A stretch of 64,000 nt of DNA, taken from Bacteroidia bacterium. Its GTDB lineage: Bacteria > Bacteroidota > Bacteroidia > J057 > JADKCL01. The notes below the pieces were generated by a model. The model saw only the letters and a program-made list of their open reading frames with translations, was not told the DNA's origin and did no database searches. Below are positions 42,090-50,600 of the stretch, piece after piece (the first letter of the stretch is position 1; every line of letters starts with the position of its first letter). The translations under genes and the position numbers were made by a program. The DNA is taken from the NCBI GenBank assembly GCA_020635905.1, contig JACJYV010000008.1:310001-374000 (forward strand), given 5' to 3'.

Positions 42090-43187
42090 ATGAGAGCACT
42101 TTCAGCTATCTCTGATCCCATTTTCGACCCCAAAAAGCCTTACAACTCGCTTGACAGGTTCTTTTTGAAATTCATCCGCGACGAAAGGGATTTGCCGTTT
42201 ATCTACACCACCCTAAAAATCACTTTTATCATGATGCCCATCGGCATTTTGCTGTTCTTCCCCTTCATCAAGGGATGGGTTTGGTGGCTGCTGGCCGTGG
42301 GATATTTTTATCTGAATAATCTGGTGCTCAAGGGGCCTTTTGGCTTAATGTTTCACTGCACCAACCACCGCAAATGGTTCAAAAAGAAGTACCACGTCTT
42401 CAATTACTACCTGCCCTGGGTGGTGGCGCCTTTCTTTGGGCAATCTCCTGAAACCTATTTCTGCCACCACATCAACATGCATCACCCCGAAAACAACCTC
42501 GAAATGGATAAATCCAGCACCATGGGTTTCCAACGGGATAAGTTTGGGGATTTCATGAAATATTTTGGGGAATTTCTTTTCCTCGGCATCTACGAACTGG
42601 CTTCCTATTTCCAATGGCGCAAAAACTCCCGTCTGAGAAATAAGGCCATTTTCGGGGAATTGAGTTTCTTCCTCATGTGCGGTCTCCTGGGTTACTTTAT
42701 CAGCTGGCAGGCCACGATCTGGGTGTTTTTGCTGCCTCTCCTCCTCTATCGCTTCGTGGCCATGATGGGCAACTGGGCCCAGCACGCTTTTGTTGATCCC
42801 GACGAGCCCGGCAATTCCTACAAAAATTCCCTCACCTGCATCAATGTGAAATACAATCACAAGTGCTGGAACGACGGCTACCACATCAGCCACCACGTGC
42901 GCCCGGCCATGCACTGGACCGACCACCCCAATTATTTCCTCAAAACCCTGGATGCCTACGCTGAAAATAAGTCCATCATATTTGAAGGATTGGACTTTCT
43001 GGGCGTTTTCGTGACTCTCATGCGGGGCGATTACCAAAAGCTGGCCGATCATTTTGTGAATGTCAACAACACATTCAAAAACGACGAGGAAGTAATAGCC
43101 CACCTGAAGCGGCGTACCGCGAAGATCGTGCGCTCCCCCGAAGTGATCCGCGCCGAGCAGGAAAAACGCGAGAAGGAAGCGGCTTAA
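42090..43187 (+). CDS. membrane fatty acid desaturase family (365 aa)
   Basis: Three histidine boxes: HCTNH (89-93), CHHINMHH (126-132), and HISHHVRPAMHW. Between them lie hydrophobic segments (IMMPIGILLFFPFIKGWVWW, LFFLMCGLLGYFISW type). The family is the di-iron membrane desaturase/hydroxylase superfamily. The start ATG is the only sensible one. The substrate could be a fatty acyl chain, but a beta-carotene or sphingolipid hydroxylase role cannot be excluded. A soluble C-terminal tail of about 60 residues ends in EKREKEAA. Confidence 0.85.
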   Translation: MRALSAISDPIFDPKKPYNSLDRFFLKFIRDERDLPFIYTTLKITFIMMPIGILLFFPFIKGWVWWLLAVGYFYLNNLVLKGPFGLMFHCTNHRKWFKKKYHVFNYYLPWVVAPFFGQSPETYFCHHINMHHPENNLEMDKSSTMGFQRDKFGDFMKYFGEFLFLGIYELASYFQWRKNSRLRNKAIFGELSFFLMCGLLGYFISWQATIWVFLLPLLLYRFVAMMGNWAQHAFVDPDEPGNSYKNSLTCINVKYNHKCWNDGYHISHHVRPAMHWTDHPNYFLKTLDAYAENKSIIFEGLDFLGVFVTLMRGDYQKLADHFVNVNNTFKNDEEVIAHLKRRTAKIVRSPEVIRAEQEKREKEAA

Positions 43188-43238
43188 GGAGTACTTTTCC
43201 AGATTTTTTTTCGTACTTTAAGGCAAATTCACGGAAAC

Positions 43239-44018
43239 ATGTTTGCCCCTGACCTGAATATTGCCAATTTCATTGTGGATGCCTTTTTGCATGATGATCA
43301 ATCCATGCCAGTTGATCTGCGTGCTGAAATCAGAAAATTCGTTGAAAAGCTTTCAATTCAAATAGAAAAGCAGTCAGTTGAGGAAGTTTCTGAGTCATTT
43401 CTGGGGCAGTTATTTGCGCTGAAAAGTCGGGTAATTTTGCAAAAAATTCAGGAAGAAGAGTTTCAATCCAAGGGAGTTTTTCAGGCCAATGAACCTGCCA
43501 GGGCTTATTTCACCCGAACCATGGACCTTCAGCTCTCTGATGCGTCTCAACAGACGAACGCGATTATTGAAATGGTTCAATTGGCGCTTGAAAAACGCAT
43601 AGGAGGGGAAAATTTGCGGGAATTTCTGAAAGGATTTTACGCAAATGCTACCTCATTCCAAAGCCTTTCAGCCCAATCTTTGCTGCCCAATCCTGTCTTC
43701 CAAACCTTTTTTGACTGGATTCGCGCTTTTCTGAAAGTTGAATTGGGTCTGATTTTTTCTGGATTGGTTTTGGGAAAAGGAATTTTTATTGGACCTGAAA
43801 GGATAATTCAGGAATTGATCCCTTTCCTCAACCAGCAAATCCGCAGATTTGGAGCTTATTCCATCCTGCTTGACTTTTGGAATCCTGATTATCAGGCAGA
43901 TTCGCCCCAATATTTGATTGATATTAAAATTCTCGCTTCAACCCTGGACTTTGATTTTGAGCGGGGAATTTCCTCCATTTCCCTCAACGACCTGAGCTCT
44001 GTCCTGGCCGATAACTGA
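43239..44018 (+). CDS. putative partner of the YoeB toxin (259 aa)
   Basis: A soluble, helix-rich protein (NIANFIVDAFLHDDQSMPVD...) with no YefM/Phd-like N-terminus. The final 30 residues (LIDIKILASTLDFDFERGISSISLNDLSSVLADN) are acidic and could be a toxin-binding tail. Its stop overlaps the start of the YoeB-like gene by one base (TGATG), so the two are translationally coupled, as toxin-antitoxin pairs are. I do not recognise the family. An antitoxin role is inferred from position. Confidence 0.7.
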   Translation: MFAPDLNIANFIVDAFLHDDQSMPVDLRAEIRKFVEKLSIQIEKQSVEEVSESFLGQLFALKSRVILQKIQEEEFQSKGVFQANEPARAYFTRTMDLQLSDASQQTNAIIEMVQLALEKRIGGENLREFLKGFYANATSFQSLSAQSLLPNPVFQTFFDWIRAFLKVELGLIFSGLVLGKGIFIGPERIIQELIPFLNQQIRRFGAYSILLDFWNPDYQADSPQYLIDIKILASTLDFDFERGISSISLNDLSSVLADN

Positions 44019-44284
44019 TGCTTGAAATCAAATTTGCGGGAAATTTTGAGCGGGATATTGACTTGCTAAAGAAGGATTCACCCAAATTTTGCGTCAAACT
44101 TCTGGAATTGATCATTGATATCGACAAACATGCCTACACAGGATTGGGCAAGCCAGAGGCTCTGAAAGGCGACCTTTCAGGCTGGTGGTCGAGGAGAATT
44201 TCAGACAAACATCGTCTGATTTACCGAATCAAAGATTCCAAAATTGAGGTAGCCAGTTGCTACGGTCATTACGGGGATAAATGA
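44018..44284 (+). CDS. yoeB: YoeB/Txe family toxin (88 aa)
   Basis: Reads KPEALKGDLSGWWSRRISDKHRLIYRI ending CYGHYGDK, matching YoeB, in which E46, R65, H83 and Y84 are catalytic. The equivalents here (E47, R66, H84, Y85) are all present. YoeB is a ribosome-dependent mRNA endonuclease. The length is standard (about 85 aa). The ATG overlaps the upstream stop; the canonical YefM antitoxin is missing. Confidence 0.92.
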   Translation: MLEIKFAGNFERDIDLLKKDSPKFCVKLLELIIDIDKHAYTGLGKPEALKGDLSGWWSRRISDKHRLIYRIKDSKIEVASCYGHYGDK

Positions 44285-44473
44285 AATTCTCTGTTTTGGA
44301 AGTAGTAAAATTCACATAATTTCTCTAAATTAAGGCAGTGAAAGTGCTTTGCATTTTGTGCCACTACAAGGAAATTACATGCAAAATCAAGACATATAAC
44401 CGTCTTTTACCTGGTTTTTCCAACCTTTGGTATTGACTGGAAGAATCTCTTTTACCCAATTCTTAAATCAATT

Positions 44474-44505
44474 GAGGCTGCCCGAATCGAGCAGCCTCCT
44501 TTTTT
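44474..44505 (+). terminator. Rho-independent terminator
   Basis: GAGGCTGC (44474-44481) and GCAGCCTC (44491-44498) form an 8-bp stem with a 9-nt loop, followed by CTTTTTTG. It lies 190 bp after the YoeB gene, so it may end that transcript or a separate short RNA. Confidence 0.75.
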
Positions 44506-44530
44506 GATCTTTGTTTTTGGAATCCGTTTT

Positions 44531-46183
44531 TTACAATCCCAGCACCTCTGCTCCCTGCTCAAATACGATATCCACGGGAATTCCCTTGTCGGCCAGACGG
44601 TCCAGATCTGCTTGTAATTGAGGCTGGATCACGCCTTTTTCAGCCACCAAAGCCGCCACTCCGTCGTAGTCGCCATTGCCCTGCAGGGTCAGAATCAGCT
44701 CAGAAAGGGCATTCATGGCCTCTTCCATTTTCTCATAATTCACTTTGTAGGTGCCGGTCGCCTCGTCGCGGGTGAAGGCCCCTTTTTCTTTGAAAAAGGT
44801 AAAACGGATCATGTTGGCTTTTCCGTGGGCGCTGGAAGCGCCAAAACGGATGGAACGGAAAATACTGGCCATGAAAGTGGTGTAATAGCCATTCAGATCA
44901 CCTTCAATCTCGCCCTTTTTGTGCAACTGGGTGATCATATAGAGGCCCAGAATATCAGCCTTGCCCTCCTCCAGGGCCGAGGCATGCTCCTTCAGCGCAT
45001 TGCGCACCGTGCCTTTGCCATTGATGGTATTTTTGATACCCAGCCCGTGAGCCACTTCGTGAAACATGGTATTGGAGAAAAATGCATCAAAATTGATGTA
45101 TTTGCGCTGTTCCTGATCGATCAGTTCGTCGGCAATGGGCAGGAGAATCTGGTCGAACTTGGCCTGCATGGCATTTTTGAGCTGAAGGCGGCGCGTACCT
45201 TGCTTCAACTGCACTTCCTCGTCGTTGGGCAGGTTGATGGCGATGGTTTTGGACCCTGCGTTACAATCTCCTGCATAAAAAACCACGTCATAGGCATTCA
45301 GATCGGCATCTGTGCCGGGTTTTTCTTTTTTATAAGCTTCGCTTACGGGCAATCCTGTCTGCAATTCTGGCAGAAAGGCCGCAAATTTGGCCAGACGCTG
45401 GCTCCAGGACTTGTCCTTGATCAGCACGTAACATTCGTGAGAGGCTTTGTAGCCAAAGAGGGCATCCTCATAAGTCTCGATGGGGCCAATCACCACATCA
45501 ATGCCATTGTTTTTCATGTCCATCCAGGCAAAATCTGAAGCCTGATAATTGTCCGTTCTGAGGGCCTCGGCCCGCATGCTGAGGTACTTTTTCAATCCTG
45601 GATCTTCGGCCAGTTCTGAAGCCTGATCCAGCAGATTGGCCGCCTGATCGACCTGTTTGGCAAATTCCTCGTGGTACCAAACCGTTTTCAGCGCACCCGC
45701 TTCGTCACGACGCAGAAAGGTGTACTGACTGGTCTTATCGGGCAGGTTTGCCGCTTCAAACTCCTCTTTGGTCATGTCAGCGGGGTAATAATTGGCGCCC
45801 TTGGGCTTTTCCCCAATTCCTTCCACGAAGGAGATATTTCCATCCAGACGGTCCCAGGGGCCGTAATTGATCTCCACAAATTTGCGGGTTGCCTCATCAG
45901 AAATGTTGGCCAGCAGGTCAGCAGGCTCGCCGTAGGCTTCGTACCAGAAAAGATCATGCATGATTTTACCTGCATTGATCAGGTAGGGAATCATTTTCTT
46001 TTCGTTTTCGCTGAGCTGGCTCAGGTCGCTGGTAAGGCGCACCGTGGCATATTTGTCTAATTTTGCCTGCATGGGGCTCACCTCCGTATCATCAATGGTT
46101 TTTTCGTGGTTTGCATTGTCTTTGCAGCCCTGAACGCCCAAAAACAGCATCAGGGTAATGAGGAACAGACCTTTTTTCATCAT
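44531..46183 (-). CDS. M49-like (dipeptidyl peptidase III-related) lipoprotein (550 aa)
   Basis: Signal with lipobox (LGVQGC, Cys20). Zinc motif FHEVAHGLG (H375-E376, H379) and EEGKAD (Glu405/406) correspond to the family's HExxGH and EExRAE. The motif here is HExxH rather than the six-residue HExxGH of standard DPP III. The remainder aligns in general pattern with the Bacteroidota M49-like 'Zn-dependent hydrolase' group (ADMTKEEFEAA, PGTDADLNAYDVVFYAGDCNAGSKTIAINLPND). It is a probable outer-membrane or periplasmic metallopeptidase. The specificity is uncertain. Confidence 0.78.
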   Translation of the reverse strand: MMKKGLFLITLMLFLGVQGCKDNANHEKTIDDTEVSPMQAKLDKYATVRLTSDLSQLSENEKKMIPYLINAGKIMHDLFWYEAYGEPADLLANISDEATRKFVEINYGPWDRLDGNISFVEGIGEKPKGANYYPADMTKEEFEAANLPDKTSQYTFLRRDEAGALKTVWYHEEFAKQVDQAANLLDQASELAEDPGLKKYLSMRAEALRTDNYQASDFAWMDMKNNGIDVVIGPIETYEDALFGYKASHECYVLIKDKSWSQRLAKFAAFLPELQTGLPVSEAYKKEKPGTDADLNAYDVVFYAGDCNAGSKTIAINLPNDEEVQLKQGTRRLQLKNAMQAKFDQILLPIADELIDQEQRKYINFDAFFSNTMFHEVAHGLGIKNTINGKGTVRNALKEHASALEEGKADILGLYMITQLHKKGEIEGDLNGYYTTFMASIFRSIRFGASSAHGKANMIRFTFFKEKGAFTRDEATGTYKVNYEKMEEAMNALSELILTLQGNGDYDGVAALVAEKGVIQPQLQADLDRLADKGIPVDIVFEQGAEVLGL

Positions 46184-46283
46184 TTTCAGGTAAATTTTGA
46201 ATAGTATCTGGTAAAAATAAGGAATTTATCCCGCGAATGGACGGCAATTTCCAATTCCACCCCACCTAATGCGCTGATTAGCA

Positions 46284-47114
46284 CTATTTTTTATTTCTCA
46301 ACGAATTTGCCCTGGCCACCAGTTCTTCCACTTTTTCGCGGGAGATTTCATTGGCCCAATGCCCTTTTTCCTTCAGAACCGAACCCACAATGACTCCATC
46401 GCAATTTGAAAAATAATCCACCAAATTATCTGCAGTTACCCCTGATCCCACCAAAACAGGCATTTCCACTTCTTTTCTCACGACTTGCACTTCCTGTCCT
46501 TTGGCTGGGTGTCCGGTTGAATTTCCTGTAATAATGACCCCGTCACTGCGAAAAAATGCGGCTGCTTTGGCCGTTTCCAGAATATCCAGATCCGCGGTAA
46601 TGGCGTGGGCAGAATGCTTCTTTTTGATGTCCGTGAAAATCAAAATCTCCTCTGCCCCAATCTGACGACGGTAACGCAATAATTCCCCCGCGTCGCTGTC
46701 CATTTGGCCTTCATCTGCAATGTGTGAAAAGACAAAGCCTTCAGCCCGAATAAATTCAAGTCCTGCCGCCTGGGCCACGGCCAGTGCTGCTTTATTGGCG
46801 CCCGCCAGAATCTGAATACCCGTGGGCAGGCCTGTTTCTGCTTTTATCCTGGCTGCAATTACTGCCATGGAAGCCACGATCTCAGGGCCAACTTCCCGCC
46901 TCAGGTAAGGCGTATCATGCATATTTTCCAGCAAAAGACCATCAATGCCCTCTTTTTTGAGCAAAATGGCCTCTTCCACCGCGGACCTGAGCACACTGGA
47001 AAAATTTCCTTCCCAGGCCGGGGTACCCGGCAGGGCCCGCAAATGCACCATTCCAATCAGAGGGCACTGAGTTTTAGGAAAAAAAGGAATTCTGGAATAG
47101 CGGGGACTGGTCAT
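46284..47114 (-). CDS. BtpA/SgcQ family TIM-barrel protein (276 aa)
   Basis: Starts with CPLIGMVHLRALPGTP (family signature), then KEGIDGLLLENMHDTPYLRREVGPE, GIQILAGANKAALAVAQAAG, FIRAEGFVFSHIADEG, GVIITGNSTGHPA and VLVGSGVTADNLVDYF (phosphate-binding TIM-barrel ends). BtpA is linked to photosystem I biogenesis in cyanobacteria, while SgcQ-like members occur in sugar gene clusters. Here no such genes are near, so the function is unknown. Confidence 0.9.
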   Translation of the reverse strand: MTSPRYSRIPFFPKTQCPLIGMVHLRALPGTPAWEGNFSSVLRSAVEEAILLKKEGIDGLLLENMHDTPYLRREVGPEIVASMAVIAARIKAETGLPTGIQILAGANKAALAVAQAAGLEFIRAEGFVFSHIADEGQMDSDAGELLRYRRQIGAEEILIFTDIKKKHSAHAITADLDILETAKAAAFFRSDGVIITGNSTGHPAKGQEVQVVRKEVEMPVLVGSGVTADNLVDYFSNCDGVIVGSVLKEKGHWANEISREKVEELVARANSLRNKK

Positions 47115-47219
47115 GGGCCCAAATTAATGATTTTTTGCAGGTTGGAGAAATGGGGTTGGATTCAGAATTTGGAGTTTTTATTAATTCAAATCAGGGCCGG
47201 GCTTTTGCATGGTTTTGCT

Positions 47220-47227
47220 TAAATTTG
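47220..47227 (+). promoter_or_regulatory. candidate -7 box TAAATTTG
   Basis: An exact TAnnTTTG match ends 20 bp before the ATG at 47248. A TTTG lies at 47204-47207 but its 12-bp spacing is shorter than usual for a -33 element. Confidence 0.45.
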
Positions 47228-47247
47228 CATTTCAATTATTTAATTCC

Positions 47248-47685
47248 ATGAAACGATTTGCTTTAATTTTCTCCCTTTTTTGCCTTCCCTTCTTCCTTGG
47301 AGCACAAACCCTTGAATTCAATCAGGCCATTTACATCAAGCTGACCGGAACTTTGTCATCCACCACGGGAACGGTTCTGGCTACTCAAAACTCGACTGTT
47401 CCTGCGGGAAAGGTCTGGAAAGTGGTTTCTTCAAATGGCCAGGTTCAGGGAAATCCAGGTACGCTGGACGGACCTTCCTGCACCACCAGCTGGGTGATGG
47501 TCAAGATGGACGGGGTAGGACTTTCCTTTACCTCAGATGCTTCTTCCGAGAATTACAACCCCAGCCTGCCAGTTTGGCTTCCGCCGGGAAACGTCACTTT
47601 TACCCTGGAAGGCGACCAGACCTGCACTACGGCCCAGGGCTTTAACGGCTATGTTTCCATTATCGAATTCAATGTTGTGCCCTGA
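47248..47685 (+). CDS. small secreted protein of the 'FNVVP' pair (145 aa)
   Basis: Signal peptide MKRFALIFSLFCLPFFLGAQ, then LEFNQAIYIKLTG, a central STVPAGKVWKVVSSN, SLPVWLPPGNVTFTLEGDQ and a final FNVVP. The protein at 3524-3961 has the same length, motifs and C-terminus, so the two are paralogues. Unlike the other it has a Cys pair. It has no T9SS domain. Its stop codon abuts the stop of the giant minus-strand gene with no base between. The function is unknown. Confidence 0.8.
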   Translation: MKRFALIFSLFCLPFFLGAQTLEFNQAIYIKLTGTLSSTTGTVLATQNSTVPAGKVWKVVSSNGQVQGNPGTLDGPSCTTSWVMVKMDGVGLSFTSDASSENYNPSLPVWLPPGNVTFTLEGDQTCTTAQGFNGYVSIIEFNVVP

Positions 47686-50600
47686 TTATCTGAGCACAAT
47701 TACCCCATTTTTGCGGTAAGTTTTAGCCATAATTTCGTAGAAATACGGTCCCGCTTCCAGATCGGAAGTGGAAATCTCAGTGTGCATTTCCAACGGCATT
47801 TCCCTGATTATCTGACCATTGACATTCCAAAGCCGCAAAGCCGCCCCTTCAGGTGAGCCAAGCAGAATGGTAAATCCTTTTCCTTTTTCTGCGGGATTGG
47901 GATACACGAAAACTTCGTCCGCAGGTTTTCCCAAATACACCGTCCTGACTTCAGAATAAGAGGTATTTCCCTTCAGGTCAATGATGCGCAGGCGATAATA
48001 ATTCAACCCGGTTTGGGGTTCGGGATCCCAGGTTTGATAGTTTTGATTTCCAGTTGAATTCCCTTTGGACTTTACCTGCCCGATTTCCTGAAAATTCTGC
48101 CCGTCTGAACTGCGGTCAATGGCAAAATAATCGTTTCCTTCCTCCCCTTCAGTTGACCAGTTCAGGCGCACCTGCCTGTTTTCCTGCAGATTGGCGGTAA
48201 ATTCAAGGTAATCCAGCCCCAGTGGCGCACCCGAATTGCTGATCACAAACTGGCTGAAACTGCCAATTCCATTTCCGTTGGAAAAGGTCACGTCCCCGTC
48301 AGCTCCAGCTTTGGCATAATCACCCTGGTCAATCAGGGTTCCCCAGGAACTGGCGAAGGCATTGTCGCCCCGCTTATACAACTTAAAGGCTGAGGGAGAG
48401 GCCGCTTCTCCCACGGTTACAGGGCCCACCCGCTCAAATCTGATACTGTCCAGGGCAGTAAAAGTGGAATTGACCCCGTAATTATTGACCACCCAGTAAC
48501 TGCGGCTGATCGGATCTGTATTGGGCGCCTGGTCTGGATTGAGGTTGATGCGGGTAACCACCAATTCTCCATCAGGATTTGTGCCCGAGGGAGAAAATCC
48601 AAGGGTCACGCCTGTCCCGCCAAAGGTCGTGGGTCCGCCCGTGCTCACGGTTTGACGCGAACTGTTTCCGCCTCCAAAAGGGCCGGTTGAAGTTACCCGG
48701 GTGGCGGCTCCATTCAGATTGGCATGGTAAATATGGGCCCGGTCAGTCGCCACTCCGCTGGGTCGATTAAACTGATAATAAGCCAGTAATGTGGGATCAG
48801 CAGACGGAATTTTGGTCAGGTGGCGCAACTCGCGCACTTCAGCCTGGGTCAATGCACGGTTCCAGATGCAGACTTCGTCGATCTGCCCTTTCCAGTTGCG
48901 GCTGCCCCAGCCCTGGTAGCTGCCGATCAGGGAGGGCGCATCAAAGGCTACGGGGGCTGTATTGACGACGTGAGTGGACCCAACTCCATTCAAATAAACC
49001 GTAACCTGGGTGGGTTCCACCACCAGCACTACATGAGACCATTGGCTCTGAGGCAAGAGAAGCCCACTGCTCCACCACCAGGCTCCGCCTGGCCAGTGGT
49101 AGCCCAGTTCGTTACTGGGCCGCACGTTCAGGCCTGCTGCCGTGCTGCCGTGCATGACAATGCCCGTGTATTCGGGTTGCACGCCGTTGGGTTTCACCCA
49201 GGCCGAAAAGGTGATTGTATTGGTGGTAATGCCCAAAGGGGGTATGGAGGCATAATCGCCCGAATTGGTCAGACTGAGCGCCAGCCCGGGAACGGTGTCA
49301 GGTTCGCATTCTGATGTTACAGTAAGAAAATTGGTGAGGGTCTGTGAATCGCTCCCGTTGACATCAGAAACAGTAAGACTTACGTCATAGGTGCCGGGGC
49401 TGGAATACACCACTTTGGGTTGACGCAGGTTGGAGGTGGAAGGATTTCCGCCCGGGAATGACCAGGACCAGGTTGCTCCATTCTGGCTGACCGAGGAATG
49501 ATCTGTGTAATAAACCGTGTCACGGGTACAGTATGATTCCCGCCGGTCAGCAGCAATCTGAGCCGTTGGTGCGGCAGTTTCATAGAAATCCACTTCGTAA
49601 ACGCTGCGATTGGTGCCGTTTCTCAATTTTCCACCCCAATAATAAGGCACCAGATTGACGGAGGAGGTGCTCACGGGCAGATTATTATTGAAGAGCGCCC
49701 AGGCGCTCATGTTGTCATTGCGGTACCAGACCGCACGGCGGGTTCCCAGATACACTCCTCCGTTGGTGCCACGGTGGTGCTCTATGCAACTGGGGTACTC
49801 ACCCGCCAGGGAAGGCGACGACCAGTTGATCCAGGTGCTGCCACCGTCGGTGGATTTGAATACTTCGTACCCGGCGAGCCCGCCGGGTGAGTTTCCATAT
49901 TGCGAAGTCCGCGCTATCCACAGTTTATCTGCATTTTTTGCATCCACGGTGATGTCGTAAGGCACCCAGGTATTTCCATTGAGAATGGTGCTGGAAGGGG
50001 TGATTTCCGTCCAGTTGGTGCCCTGGTCTGTGGTTCTCCAGAGACGTTTGGTATCCCACCAGCCTTTGTAGGTCGCAACATAAATGCGATCAGGATCGGC
50101 CCAGGAGACCTCGACGGAGGTCACATTTTCCCCAAAATCCTTGACCAGTTCATAGCTGCTTCCGTTGTCAAATGACCTCCAAAGTGAGGTTCCCTCACCT
50201 GAATAGAGCATATTATAGCATCTGGGATCGAACTCAATCTGACTGGACGCTCCCGTGGTATAGGTCGCATTGGGCTGGTGATTGAAGGGAAATCCAGCAA
50301 TGGCGATCGTACGATCGCCAGGGAGAATTTTGCCACCACCGTCGTGGTAAACAGTTCGGGAATCGCCGAAATTTACGAATCCACGGTAATTGTCGCCTCC
50401 CTGGGTGCAAATCCAGCCATTGAGATAGGTATTGCCATCCTTGAGCAGGGTGCCATTGTGGTAGGTGCCGCCCAGCATCACGTCTCCGTCAATAAACCCC
50501 GCTCCAAATCCCCAAAAATCCGTCCCTTCTATGCCGTTCAGCTTGCGAATAATGGTGTCGCCTCCGTCACTGGAATAGAAAATTCCCCCGTCACAGGCAA

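Noticed and set aside
44474..44498. Possible tRNA-like stem
   Set aside because: The GC stem is followed by a T-run and no cloverleaf or CCA-end pattern exists, so it was called a terminator.
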